A stretch of DNA of 64,000 nucleotides from Notolepis coatsorum (GCA_963971535.1 OZ020589.1:48394636-48458635), one strand, 5' to 3'; positions 10,767 to 21,248 are shown, counted from the first letter of the stretch. A program made the numbers and translations. Notes: generated by a model from the letters alone, not told the origin.

Positions 10767-11195
10767 CTACAGGTCGGTTTGGTGACGCCTGTACAGCAAA
10801 GTCAGGAAGTAGCGGGGGCAGCGTGAGCCTCCCACGCGTTACTCCTCGCCACTGAGAGCCCGCGCTGTCTGGTGAAAAGATGCGACAGGCTGCCTCCTCG
10901 TGTACCGGAGGGGACGCGTGAATATTAAAGGCAACCAACTTGTGTTCGGCTTTTCTCTGATTGGCCGCGCCCCCCCCCGCCCCCACGCGCAGGCAAGCGC
11001 AGTCGTCCCACGTCCCAAATTAAATCCAAGGAGCGCAAGCGAGCGGCAGCGCGGGCAACCAACTTGTGTACCATGGGCTGCTGTTCCAACGCACTTGTGT
11101 TGGGCTGCTGTTTCACTCGTGTATAAACAAAGCCCATACAGTTATGAAATGCGCTGAACTAGAAAGCGTAACGTTATTATGTTTCGCGTTTTTAA

Positions 11196-12123
11196 CACTT
11201 TCAGCGCCACGCCTGGTTTTCCATTTTACCGCTTGAATGCCACCATCGGCGCCAATGTTAACGTTAATATCGCCTAATCTATGTTTTAAATTATGGCTAT
11301 GTGTCTAATCTGCCCATCGCATTATCAAATACTATTTTCCAGTCAGTGCTGTGAAGGCAGATTGTTTTTTTATCGCGTCGTTTCCGTTTCAGAGCAGTTA
11401 GAAAAGCCCCCGTTTTGATATAAAAAACAGCTCATTCTGGAGCATTCTATGAAAATCGTCTTTTAGTGGAATATTCCACAACGTTGATATTCATCAGCCT
11501 TTTTATGAATCGTTTTCAAATAAACGCTCGGCTAGATGATCAATATTATACGTGCACGCAAGCACATTACGGCCGCGCACTGATAATCGCTCCGTTGATT
11601 TCCTCACAGAGTTTTACAGTGAAACCGAAAGAAGACATTTCACAAAACAGCTTATAACTTCATCAAACTTACTCTGATTATCCTACCACTGATAACATAG
11701 AGTCCTTACCTGACATCAGATGGTATCCAACTGGTATATTCCAATTCCTGATCACCATTCGAAAAAATCGATACGTGTATGGATCCAACGCGATACAGTA
11801 GAACTCCATGATCCGCGGGGCTCTGAGGCTCCAGAATGAACTCTGGTAACCCCGGCTGGATCAGTGAACTGGAAAATGTGGAGTACCGGATTTTTTTCCC
11901 CATTCATTTTCATTGAGTCCATTCCAAAATCACTTATATCATCTGGGAGACGACAGGGGGCGCTTTTTTCCACAGTGATCGCCGGCGCCCCTCGGCTATG
12001 CTCGGGTGATGCAATAATTTTTCAGATCACAAAAAAAAAAAAAAAAATCCGAGAAATCTCGTGAGTGGCACGCAACCACCTATAAAAAAACCCTGAGAAA
12101 TCTCGTGAGTGGCACTCAAAGTG
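11196..12123. mobile_element. piggyBac-like non-autonomous element
   Basis: It is flanked by TTAA (11192-11195, 12124-12127) with complementary ends CACTTTCAGCGCCAC and GTGGCACTCAAAGTG. It landed between units of the 96-base tandem repeat of the host element. The TTAA duplication supports piggyBac or Kolobok type. There is no transposase ORF. Confidence 0.82.
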
Positions 12124-12424
12124 TTAACAACCAACTACCAGATTCACTCGTGTATAAACAAAGCCCATACAGTTATGAAATGCGCTGAACTAGAAAGCGT
12201 AACGTTATTATGTTTTGCGTTTTTAACAACCAACAACCAGATTTACTCGTGTATAAACAAAGCCCATACAGTTATGAAATGCGCTGAACTAGAAAGCGTA
12301 ACGTTATTATGTTTCGCGTTTTTAACAACCAACTACCAGATTCACTCGTGTATAAACAAAGCCCATACAGTTATGAAATGCGCTGAACTAGAAAGCGTAA
12401 CGTTATTATGTTTCGCGTTCCATT
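12124..12424. repeat. 96-base tandem repeat, three units plus one across the insertion
   Basis: The unit includes GCCCATACAGTTATGAAATG and GCGTAACGTTATTATG. Three copies lie here and a fourth is at about 11100-11195, left of the TTAA element. The period is a multiple of three, which explains the 105-codon open frame; it is not a gene. Confidence 0.9.
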
Positions 12425-12775
12425 GATTAACGCCATTACCTGCTGTGCTGTAGGAAGCAGAGGTACAGTAAGTTACAGTAGGTGTAGATTACATGTTTAA
12501 TCAAAGCCCATACAATTTTTTAGATGAATGATTGTGGATATAATATAGAAAACACATCATTATGATATTGTCAGAGGGAGAGGCATGACTTCGCGACAGC
12601 CATATTAGACACTCACTGTACATCAGTGTGGAACTGTAACGTTATATGTTATTTCGCCCGTGGAGGCTGCTGAGCCTGAAGCGCCAGCGGGGCGACGCGG
12701 TGGTTTATCCCCGGCTTTCGTGCGCCGCCGCCGGCTTGATTCAGCAGCAGCAGCGGCGGTGCTCTGTTGTAGGAA

Positions 12776-12953
12776 GCCCTTCAATGACAGCGCCGCGCTC
12801 TCATATTTTGCGAATGCATAAACTATATCTTAAATTATGTGTCTAATATGGCTGTCGCTTATCAATGACTTCGCGACAGCCATATTAGACACATCGCCAT
12901 AATTTAAGATATAGTTTATGCATTCGCAAATATGAGAGCTCTGTCATTGAAGT
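12776..12953. repeat. Long imperfect hairpin
   Basis: Arms of about 75-80 bases, including GCATAAACTATATCTTAAAT and its complement, are separated by a loop of about 14 bases near 12871. Sequence like the right arm recurs near 23470-23560. Confidence 0.88.
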
Positions 12954-13610
12954 GGGTGGTGGCAGCATTACTAACAGTAGCGATTTTTATTGTTTTGTCA
13001 AACAAACATAATCCCAAACATACATAATCCCAACATAGATAGGAGGTGTACTGTATGTCAAATGTCGGTCATGTGGTGGAAGAGTTTAGTACAGTCACAC
13101 AACAGAACATCGCTGTAGTACAGTCACACAACAGAACACCGCTGGTTCGACCAGCTCTCCTGCCGCGTCTCTCTTGCCGCAAGGGCGTGTGCTAGTGGAT
13201 TGATTGATTGGCCGTGTGGCCAATCAGAGAAACGCTGAACGAAAAGCTGAACACAAGTTGGTTGCCTTTAATATTCACGCGGAGGGGACACGTGATGCAA
13301 GGCTTCTATCCTCACTACAGCCGGCCAGTGGGAGGCATAGTCTAGCAACGTTCAAGAAAGGGGAGGGGAGAATTGAAGGGGAGAATTGGCGATACGAAAT
13401 TGGGATGGGAGAAAAATTGAAAATAAGGAGAAAAAGTGGATAAAAAAAAAAGAACAGTGGAAATGCTGAAAACTGTGAGATCCTGTCAAATCACTGTACT
13501 TTTCAGATCTTTTATTTGGTTCATCCAACACCCTTGTGTATATCTAGATGTTATTAATTCTCATAAACCCTCAGTTCTTAAAACAATATTTGAACCCGAC
13601 ACCTCTCCAG

Positions 13611-13840
13611 CGGCAGCTCCGAAGTGCATGCGTAGCCCCTGGGCCGGAGAGGAGGAGGGCAGTGGTGCCAGCACTGGCACCGGCAGCAGTGGAGCCCCAG
13701 GTAAAGTGGAGGAGCCCTGGGCCGCCTTGTCAGAGCGCCCCCTCGTGGCCATGGTGGAGCAGCTCTTCTCTCACCTGCTGAAGATCCTCAACATCTGTGC
13801 CCACGTGCTGGACGACACGCCTCCTGGACCAGCCGTCAAG
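13611..13840 (+). CDS. htt: huntingtin exon e9
   Basis: The 230-base exon completes an alanine codon and encodes [16 protein letters not shown], a Gly/Ser/Thr-rich insert, then [20 protein letters not shown] and [13 protein letters not shown]. Human HTT has the matching SAPKSLRSSWASEEE and [13 protein letters not shown]. It ends in phase 0 before GTAACG. Confidence 0.96.
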
Positions 13841-13965
13841 GTAACGCACGGGAATCCAACCCATCATAAACCAGTGTTTCCCACAAGTGCTGGTGTTATT
13901 TGTGGTGGTGGGCAATATGTACACAGTTGAACAGTGTTTGTCATGTGTGTCTCTTCCTCCTCCAG

Positions 13966-14092
13966 GCCACCCTGCCCTCCCTCTCCAACACCCCCTCCCT
14001 CAGCCCCATCCGGAGGAAGGGCAAGGAGAAGGAGACTGCTGAGGCCAGCGCCACCCCTATGAGCCCAAAGAAAGCCAGTGAAGCTAATCCAG
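13966..14092 (+). CDS. htt: huntingtin exon e10 (two Ser-Pro sites)
   Basis: It encodes [20 protein letters not shown] and then [20 protein letters not shown]. In human HTT the two Ser-Pro sites here are S1181 and S1201, reported as Cdk5 targets. Both serines are kept and their spacing is the same 20 residues, although the sequence between them differs. The charged, proline-rich character fits a disordered surface loop. One base is left over for e11. Confidence 0.96.
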
Positions 14093-14177
14093 GTACACAC
14101 ACACATTCACATTCAACTCACAATTCTAAGCCATGTAGAATCTCTAAATGAGGTGTGTTTTGTTTTTTTGTAAGCAG

Positions 14178-14302
14178 GCAGGCCGGCAGACAGCTCTGTG
14201 TCCACTGTGGTCAACAAGTCCACCACTCTTGGCAGCTTCTACCACCTGCCCCCTTACCTCAAGCTCTATGATGTCCTCAAAGCCACGCACACCAACTACA
14301 AG
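14178..14302 (+). CDS. htt: huntingtin exon e11
   Basis: It encodes a variable start ([16 protein letters not shown]), then [20 protein letters not shown] and HTNYK, collinear with human [20 protein letters not shown]. The exon must end at AAG in phase 0, because e12 resumes with VTLDL. This makes the donor GTCTAC, a weak site. Confidence 0.92.
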
Positions 14303-14589
14303 GTCTACACCGACATGCGCGTGCGCACACACACACACACATACACACACACACACATACCGTAATTCCTCTAATAGTAACCTGTATTCTATTAAAATCC
14401 GGGTCTCTATTAATATCCGGGTGCGCTGTTGAGCTAAGCAATTATAAGCCGGCCTCCTAATACAAACCGGGTTACTAATACGCGTAAGCGAACCTCTCCT
14501 TACGTCCGTATGGAACACGGGTCGCGCGCAGCACGTAACACAACAACAACAGAGCTGAAAGCAGCTGACGGTAAAAGAGCACGTTGCTA

Positions 14590-15470
14590 CCTACAGTACC
14601 CGGAGCTGCTAACTGGCTAACGCTATGAGAGCCAACGTTGCCACCCACAGCACCCGGAGCTGCTAACTGGCTAACGCTACGAGAGCCAACGTTGCCACCC
14701 ACAGCACCCGGAGCTGCTAACTGGCTAACGTTACGAGAGCCAACGTTGATACCCACAGCACCCGGAGCTGCTAACTGGCTAACGCTACGAGAGCTAACGT
14801 TGCTACCCACAGCACCCGGAGCTGCCAACTGGCTAACGCCATGAGAGCTAACGTTGCTACCCACAGCACCCGGAGCTGCCAACTGGCTAACGTTATGAGA
14901 GCCAACGTTGATACCCACAGCACCCGGAGCTGCTAACTGGCTAACGTTACGAGAGCCAACGTTGATACCCACAGCACCCGGAGCTGCTAACTGGCTAACG
15001 CTACGAGAGCTAACGTTGCTACCCACAGCACCCGGAGCTGCCAACTGGCTAACGCCATGAGAGCTAACGTTGCTACCCACAGCACCCGGAGCTGCCAACT
15101 GGCTAACGTTATGAGAGCCAACGTTGATACCCACAGCACCCGGAGCTGCTAACTGGCTAACGTTATGAGAGCTAACGTTGCTACCCACAGCACCCGGAGC
15201 TGCCAACTGGCCGACGCCATGAGAGCTAACGTTGCTACCCACAGCACCCGGAGCTGCCAACTGGCTAACGCCATCAGAGCTAACGTTGCTACCCACAGCA
15301 CCCGGAGCTGCTAACTGGCTGACGCCATGAGAGCTAACGTTGCTACCCACAGCACCCGGAGCTGCTAACTGGCTAACGTTATGAGAGCTAACGTTGCTAC
15401 CCACAGCACCCGGAGCTGCTAACGTTATGAGAGCTAACGTTGCTACCCACAGCACCCGGAGCTGCTAAGG
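14590..15470. repeat. 54-base minisatellite, about 16 units
   Basis: The unit contains ACCCACAGCACCCGGAGCTG and GCTAACTGGCTAACG. Since 54 is divisible by three, the minus strand stays open for 326 codons as 18-residue repeats (LAAPGAVGSNVSSHGVSQ type). A four-unit, 216-base higher-order block appears twice, which points to recent block duplication. It is not a gene. Confidence 0.93.
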
Positions 15471-16670
15471 TAAAGTTACTTGATTTCACTTTGAAAACGT
15501 TGAAATGACCAGTGACCATAGACGCCTACGTATAGGAGCAGACGATGCACGTGCTCCAGGACTATTGAACTTGGGGGAGCAAACTTGTCTCTTTGCTCCC
15601 TCACTTTTTGATCATATGATATATCCCCCCCCAATATATAAATATTATCTAACCATAACCATAACTACGTAATTTCAATCAAATTAATAATACGCAATGA
15701 CACTTAATAGCAAGTTTTTAAGTTTCCAAAGATTGTGTGACCCCCCCACTTTAATGGTTTGATCCAGTGCCCACGGGCCACGGTTCGTCGGCATGACGTA
15801 TACGACATGTTGGGGGAGGCGGCTTTTTCGAAAGCCCTTGAAAAATTCAGGCTGGATATTGGATAACATTGTGAGGATTATTCTTTGGCGTTTACATCAA
15901 AATGGAGCAAATCATCACGTAAGTCGAACACTGTGACTGTATACTAAATGCGCAAACAGATTGAAACTGAATATTTCTCGTATGGTGAGCCTCGGCGCTG
16001 AACCAAGTGAATCCAGAGATACGGGATGGTGCGCACTGCGCAGGCGCTGTGATCACCCAACGGCGGAAATAATGCCGCTTTGAGCAGTTTATAAAAAAAT
16101 ATAAAAAATATTTATTAGCAACGCCGAGCTTTCAAACCATCCCGTATCTCTGTGCGAACCCCTCGTGCAACTGTGAGCACCTTTGTAATGTCTCTGTGAT
16201 ACTTGTATAACGAACGGTTCGGCCAGAACCAGTCCTTCATGGTAAATCTAGGTTGGTTTCCCATTGAGGAGCAAGTGACTGTGGATTCACTCGGTGCTGA
16301 GCACAGTCACGAAAGGGGCTGTATGGACCCTGATGTAAACAAGACAAACGTCTTTCTCTGGTCTGCATCCCCTTAACAATTGTGTGTATTGAGCCGTACT
16401 GTATTGTACCCATTCTGCAATCTGTTAAATAAAGTTTTCATTCATTCATTCATTCAGCCGCCGCGCTCACTGGGTCTATTGATAGCGTCAATTAGTTGTT
16501 GTTGTTGTTTTGTACTGCCGCTGCGGATGAGAACGGGGCCGGAGGGGCTTTGGGAGGATGGGAAAGTTATTATTATTATAATAGTAATTGGCTATCATAC
16601 GTGCCTAGCTAGCGTTAGCTAAAAGAGCCCTCGCAGTGAAGTTATTATTATTATAGCTATCATACTGTTT
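15471..16670. other. Interior of large element: inverted repeats and a retroposon tail
   Basis: GAGATACGGGATGGT near 16015 is mirrored near 16135-16149, giving a foldback of about 120 bases. A dispersed short retroposon end (GATGTAAACAAGACAAACGT to AATAAAGTTTTCATTCATTC) lies at 16331-16455. The rest is unassigned. Confidence 0.65.
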
Positions 16671-19190
16671 CAAGTTCAAGTTTCTTTAATAGTTGTCATA
16701 CAGAAGTACAGAATACTTTCATACAAAATGCTTCTTACTGTTACGCTCCAGAGACTGTGCTAGACAAGATAGTATCAAATAACATAGTATAGCATGTAAT
16801 TTAGAAGAAGAAAATGAGGTCACAGTGTTCGGTATAGACATATGTACAATGTTCTGAGTTACCATATAATATACAATACTATGCAGTGTACTAATGTACA
16901 GTACTATATAGTGCAAAGCAGAAATGGGATGAGGTACAATTTAGGTACAATTTACAGTAAGGTGTACGAGTTGTAGTGCAATCCTTCATCAATAAATATA
17001 AAGTGTGGGGAGTGGGTGCTACAGTGTGTTTGTTTAAAGTGGGTGTGTGCTATAAAGTGTGTGGAGTGGGTGCTACAGTGTGTTTGTTTAAAGTGAGTGT
17101 GTGCGTGTGGATGTGTGTGCTATGTGCGTTTGGTGGTTGTTGTTGTGTAGTGTTCATTGTTCGTTTAGCAGCCTGATGGCCTGGGGATAGAAGCTTCTTC
17201 TGAGTCTTTCTGTGCTCGCCTTGAGACTCCGGTATCGCTTGCCTGACCGCAGCAGTTCAAAGAGGCAGTTGTTCGGGTGACTGGAGTCTTTGATGATTCT
17301 CTTAGCCTTGCCCTTGCAACGCTTGTTGTAAATGTTCTGGAGGGTGGGGAGCCCCCCTCCAATTGTGCGTTCGGCTGAACGTGTCACTCTTTGTAGTCTG
17401 CTTCGGTCTTGTGCAGTGCTATTCCCAAACCAGGAGGTGATGTTGCCGGTCAAGATGCTCTCTATTGTACATGAGTAGAAGTTCTTAAGGATCTTCTGAC
17501 TGACTTGGAACTTCCTTAGGCGCCTGAGGAAGTAGAGGCGTTGTCGTGCCTTCTTCACAACACTGTCAATGTGTGTGGTCCATGTCAAGTCCTCGGATAT
17601 GTAGGCTCTGAGGTACTTAAAGCTGTTGACTCTCTCAACCGGTGCCCCGTCGATGCTGAGGGGGCTGTAGTCCTTGACCCCCGACCTCCTGAAGTCCACA
17701 ATCATCTCCTTGTTTTGCTGACGTTCAGGGAGAGGCTGTTTTCCTGGCACCATCCCGCCAGGACCTTGACCTCTTCCAGGTAGGCCCTCTCGTCGTTGGC
17801 AGAGATCAGGCCCACCACCACTGTGTCGTCAGCAAATTTGATGATTGTATTGCTACTCCGCTGAGCCACACAGTCGTGTGTGTACAGGGAGTAGAGGAGG
17901 GGACTCAGAACACAGCCCTGGGGGGCCCCTATGTTGAGGGTGATGGATGAGGAGGTGCAGTTGCCTGCTCTCACCACCTGGGGTCTGCCAGTCAGGAAGT
18001 CCAAGACCCACTGGCAGAGGTCATAGTTCAAGCCCAGGTCCCTGAGCTTGGCTATGAGTATGGAGGGGACTATGGTATTGAATGCCGAGCTGTAGTCGAT
18101 GAATAGCATTCTCACATAGTTCCCCTGCCTCTTGTCCAGGTGTGATGCTGCTGTGTGCGGCACATGGGCTATGGCGTCCTCCGTGGACCTGTTGGGGCGG
18201 TATGCAAATTGCAGGGGGTCCATGTTGATGGGGAGGGAGGAGCAGATGTAGCCCTTTACTAGCTTCTCAAAGCACTTCATGGCTATGGAGGTGAGAGCTA
18301 CAGGGCGGTAGTCGTTGAGGCAAGCAGGCTTGGATTTTTTGGGTACAGGGATAATAGTGGACTTCTTCAGGCAGGTGGGGATGACAGCCTGTTCTAAGGA
18401 CAGGTTAAATATGTCAGTGAATACTAGGGCCAGTTGGTCGGCACAGACTTTTAGGACGCGGCCGGGGATGCCGTCCGGACCTGCTGCCTTCCTGATATTC
18501 ACTTTTTTAAAGGTCCGCCTCACCTCATGCTCTGTTACCCTGAACACTGCGCCTCCATCAGCAGCCGACCCCCCCCCCCCCCCCCCCCATTGCCGTGGCT
18601 TGTGAGCTGGTGTTGTTATTACCAGCATCAAACCTCGCATAGAAGGTATTGAGGTCATTTGCTAAGGAGATGTCACTGTTCAGTTTGAGGGAGGCGCCTT
18701 TGTAGTCTGTCATCGTTTTGAGCCCCTGCCACATAGCTCTAGAGTCAGCTTGTTCAAACTGGAGTTCAATTTTATCCCTGTAGCGCCGTTTGGCCTCTGA
18801 CACTGTTCTCCTTACGTTGTATCGCGCCACCTTGTGGTCATTCATGTTGCCTGCCACTAGGCCGTCGTTGTATGCTTTGGTGCGCTCTCTCAGAGCTTCA
18901 CGGACGGATTTGTCTACCCAGGGTTTTTGATTTGGGTAAACTCTCATTTTGGTAGTGGGGATTGTTTCTTCCACCAAAGTACAAACATAGTCCAGCACTG
19001 TCTCCGTGTAGACATTAATGTTATCTGTGTCGCGGAACACATTCCAGTCTGTGCAGTCAAACGCAGACCGGAGCGTCTCCCCCGACGTCAAATCCCATTT
19101 CTGCACCTCTCGCGAGACTACAGGAGTACTTTTGATTCTCTGTTTGTACATTGGTGAAAGAAAGATGGACGCGTGATCTGATTTATACTG
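16671..19190 (-). pseudogene. Rex1-like LINE, 5'-truncated and frameshifted
   Basis: The minus strand carries the 3' tail at 16671, a reverse transcriptase with an FADDT active site near 17840, and the linker upstream of it to 19190. Sequence is very close to the intact copy at 53386-56880. A frameshift lies near 17702-17753. Another lies in a C-run near 18570-18588, which is longer than in the intact copy. The endonuclease domain is missing. Confidence 0.92.
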
Positions 19191-19650
19191 CAATATAAAC
19201 TGAGTTTTATAGTGAAAAGAGCAGCTTTATTTTGGTCAAGATTGAAGGCTCTATATTGCAGGAAATTGCACATACAGGTGTTCATTAAATGTAAAAAAAT
19301 CTGCCGTGGAGGGGGTCGTGCCGGACCCCCTCCAAACCACCCCCTGCAAAAAAAAAAAGAATAAAAAAAAATCTTGCACCCCCACTTTCAACTATAACTA
19401 GGCGGCCATGCCAGTGACTACCTGTAATTGCACTGTTTACTATTTCATACAGTACTTGGTTTCAATAAATGAACCCAGTCCATTTTACTGGGTTCAAACT
19501 GACACAAAATGTTGATTTATTCATTATGATCTGTTTGAAAATTAGAAATATAGGCCTCTCTCTTATACATGCCTCCTCCTAATACAAGCCTGGTACCCGC
19601 TACAGTTGAAACAAATACAAGCCGGGGTTACTATTAGAGGAATTACGGTA

Positions 19651-19733
19651 CACACACACACACACACACACATACGCACACACACTGACACTTCTGAACT
19701 GTCTGCACATTAGATATGCAGACATTCACACAC

Positions 19734-19790
<57 letters not shown>
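19651..19790. repeat. CA microsatellites
   Basis: Two long (CA)n runs lie just outside the right end of the large element. Confidence 0.9.
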
Positions 19791-19791
<1 letters not shown>

Positions 19792-19894
19792 TCTAAAGGG
19801 GAACAACACCCATTGTCAGAATTCATACATGTTATTCCTATGGCTTTGGGAGAGAGTAGCTGACCATGCTTGGTGTGTGTTGTGTCGGCTCCAG

Positions 19895-20005
19895 GTGACG
19901 CTGGATCTCCACAACAGCCAGGAGAAGTTCGGAGGCTTCCTGCGCTCCACCCTGGACGTGCTGTCTCAGCTGTTGGAGCTGGCTACACTCCATGACATCG
20001 GCAAG
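19895..20005 (+). CDS. htt: huntingtin exon e12
   Basis: The 37-codon exon, phase 0 at both ends, encodes [20 protein letters not shown] then [17 protein letters not shown]. This is nearly identical to human residues from about 1254. It continues the HEAT-type helices. Confidence 0.97.
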
Positions 20006-20253
20006 GTAATCACACTTTTCTCACTTTCTTGTAGGTATTTGTGTACTAATCTAAACACGCTTGAACGCCTTTTGTTGTTGTGACATTTGACATGGATTCG
20101 ATGGATGGATGGAGGTAGCAGGGGTACATGACTTTTAGCACATTGATTTTGCTTCAGGATGTGAATAAAACCCGATCGAGAAACAAAAGCGGTGTATTGA
20201 TCCAATTGACTGTGCGTTGTGTGATGAATGACTTGCTGTATTGTCTGTGTCAG

Positions 20254-20331
20254 TGTGTAGAGGAGATCCTGGGATACCTCAAGTCCTGCTTCTCCAGAGA
20301 ACCAACCATGGCCACTGTCTGCGTACAGCAG
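20254..20331 (+). CDS. htt: huntingtin exon e13
   Basis: The 26-codon exon encodes [20 protein letters not shown] and TVCVQQ, identical to human apart from one residue. Phase 0 at both ends, with a GTTAGT donor immediately followed by a GT microsatellite. Confidence 0.97.
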
Positions 20332-20337
20332 GTTAGT

Positions 20338-20339
<2 letters not shown>

Positions 20340-20392
<53 letters not shown>
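20340..20392. repeat. GT microsatellite next to e13 donor
   Basis: About 26 uninterrupted GT units starting 8 bases after the exon. Confidence 0.95.
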
Positions 20393-20394
<2 letters not shown>

Positions 20395-20612
20395 TAGTCA
20401 CGGTATGGCTCCAGCACTGAGCAGTGTGCTGCAGCCTATAGGACTCCACACAGAGTGAGGCTGGTTCCTGCCGACAGGGCCTTAAAGGCATTGGCTTCCC
20501 TGTGCGATGGTTCCATACATACCGGTATATGTACTGTATATATAGTCACTTGGACACTGATACAGATGTCAGGGTTTCCCTTGGCTTTTAGAGAGGAGGT
20601 GACATCACATGT
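20391..20612. repeat. Dispersed repeat 'GGTAGTCACGG', copy 1
   Basis: A segment starting GGTAGTCACGGTATGGCTCC and containing GAGGCTGGTTCCTGCCGACA recurs at 22371, 29256 and 36891, always just after GT-rich sequence. The first two copies stay similar to a CCTGGCTTTT-like end (about 220 bases). The other two continue into a different sequence. The family is not identified. Confidence 0.85.
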
Positions 20613-20613
20613 T

Positions 20614-21003
20614 CCTTCTCTCCTAGTAGTTGAACACTTGTGCCTTCTCTCCTAGTAGTTGAACACTTGTTCTGTATCTCCTAGTAGTTGAACACTTGTT
20701 CTGTCTCTCCTAGTAGTTGAACACTTGTTCTGTCTCTCCTAGTAGTTGAACACTTGTTCTGTCTCTCCTAGTAGTTGAACACTTGTTCTGTCTCTCCTAG
20801 TAGTTGAACACTTGTTCTGTCTCTCCTAGTAGTTGAACACTTGTGCCTTCTCTCCTAGTAGTTGAACACTTGTTCTGTCTCTCCTAGTAGTTGAACTCTT
20901 GTGCCTTCTCTCCTAGTAGTTGAACACTTGTTCTTTCTTTCCTAGTTGCTGAAGACTTGTTCTTTCTCTCCTAGTTGCTGAAGACTTGTTCTTTCTCTCC
21001 TAG
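20614..21003 (+). repeat. 29-30-base tandem array of the e14 splice acceptor
   Basis: Thirteen decoy units, each with a pyrimidine-rich CTCTCCTAG, precede the true acceptor at 21002-21003. The last two units (TAGTTGCTGAAGACTTGTTC) copy the exon start almost exactly. The other eleven read TAGTAGTTGAACACTTG. Confidence 0.95.
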
Positions 21004-21227
21004 TTGCTGAAGACTCTGTTTGGCACCAACCTGGCGTCCCAGTACGAAGGCGCTCTGAGTGGGCCTAGCCGCTCCCAGGGCAAGGCCCTCCGCCTGGGCT
21101 CGTCCAGCCTGCGGCCGGGCCTCTACCACTACTGCTTCATGGCCCCTTACACACACTTCACCCAGGCCCTGGCGGACGCCAGCCTCCGCAACATGGTGCA
21201 GGCTGAGCAGGAGCAGGACCCCTCTGG
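21004..21227 (+). CDS. htt: huntingtin exon e14
   Basis: It encodes [40 protein letters not shown] and [20 protein letters not shown], matching human closely. The start is fixed by continuity with CVQQ of e13 and human QQLLKTLFG. It ends with two bases of a glycine codon at donor GTGGGT, then a long CA repeat. Confidence 0.96.
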
Positions 21228-21248
21228 GTGGGTGGAAAATATACACAA

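Larger units (their letters stand above)
10916..13280. mobile_element. DNA transposon with long termini and 9-bp duplication (MULE-like?)
   Basis: Termini GCGTGAATATTAAAGGCAAC and the exact complement at 13261-13280 extend imperfectly for about 50 bases. GGAGGGGAC is duplicated at 10907-10915 and 13281-13289. A 9-bp duplication fits Mutator-like elements. The interior carries tandem 96-base repeats, a nested TTAA element and a long hairpin, but no transposase that I recognise. Confidence 0.8.
9631..13452 (+). mobile_element. tRNA-derived SINE split by two nested transposons
   Basis: The SINE pieces are at about 9631-9805, 10770-10915 and 13290-13452, together about 484 bases, which equals the intact copies. 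AACAGTGG flanks the whole at 9623-9630 and 13453-13460. The first interruption is 9806-10766; the second is 10916-13280. Confidence 0.88.
14360..19648. mobile_element. Large inverted-repeat DNA element with nested insertions
   Basis: Terminal CCGTAATTCCTCTAATAGTA at 14360 is mirrored at 19629-19648 and flanked by TA on both sides, suggesting a TA-targeting element. Inner sequences (CTCCTAATACAA) are also mirrored. It contains the 54-base minisatellite, a Rex1-like LINE and other repeats. No transposase of its own is visible. Confidence 0.78.

Noticed and set aside
12109..12426. 105-codon ORF with three 32-residue repeats
   Set aside because: It is the translation of the 96-base tandem repeat in a transposon.
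14303..14330. Extension of e11 through GTCTACACCGACATGCG as coding sequence
   Set aside because: It reads open for a while, but human HTT and e12 (VTLDL) join directly to the NYK end, and extension would run into CA repeats.
14475..15455. 326-codon minus-strand repeat protein
   Set aside because: The 54-base minisatellite unit is divisible by three, which keeps one frame open; no promoter, splice context or conserved domain is visible.
20614..21003. CRISPR-like array of regular repeats
   Set aside because: The units are contiguous without unique spacers, the genome is vertebrate, and the repeat is explained as a splice-acceptor minisatellite.
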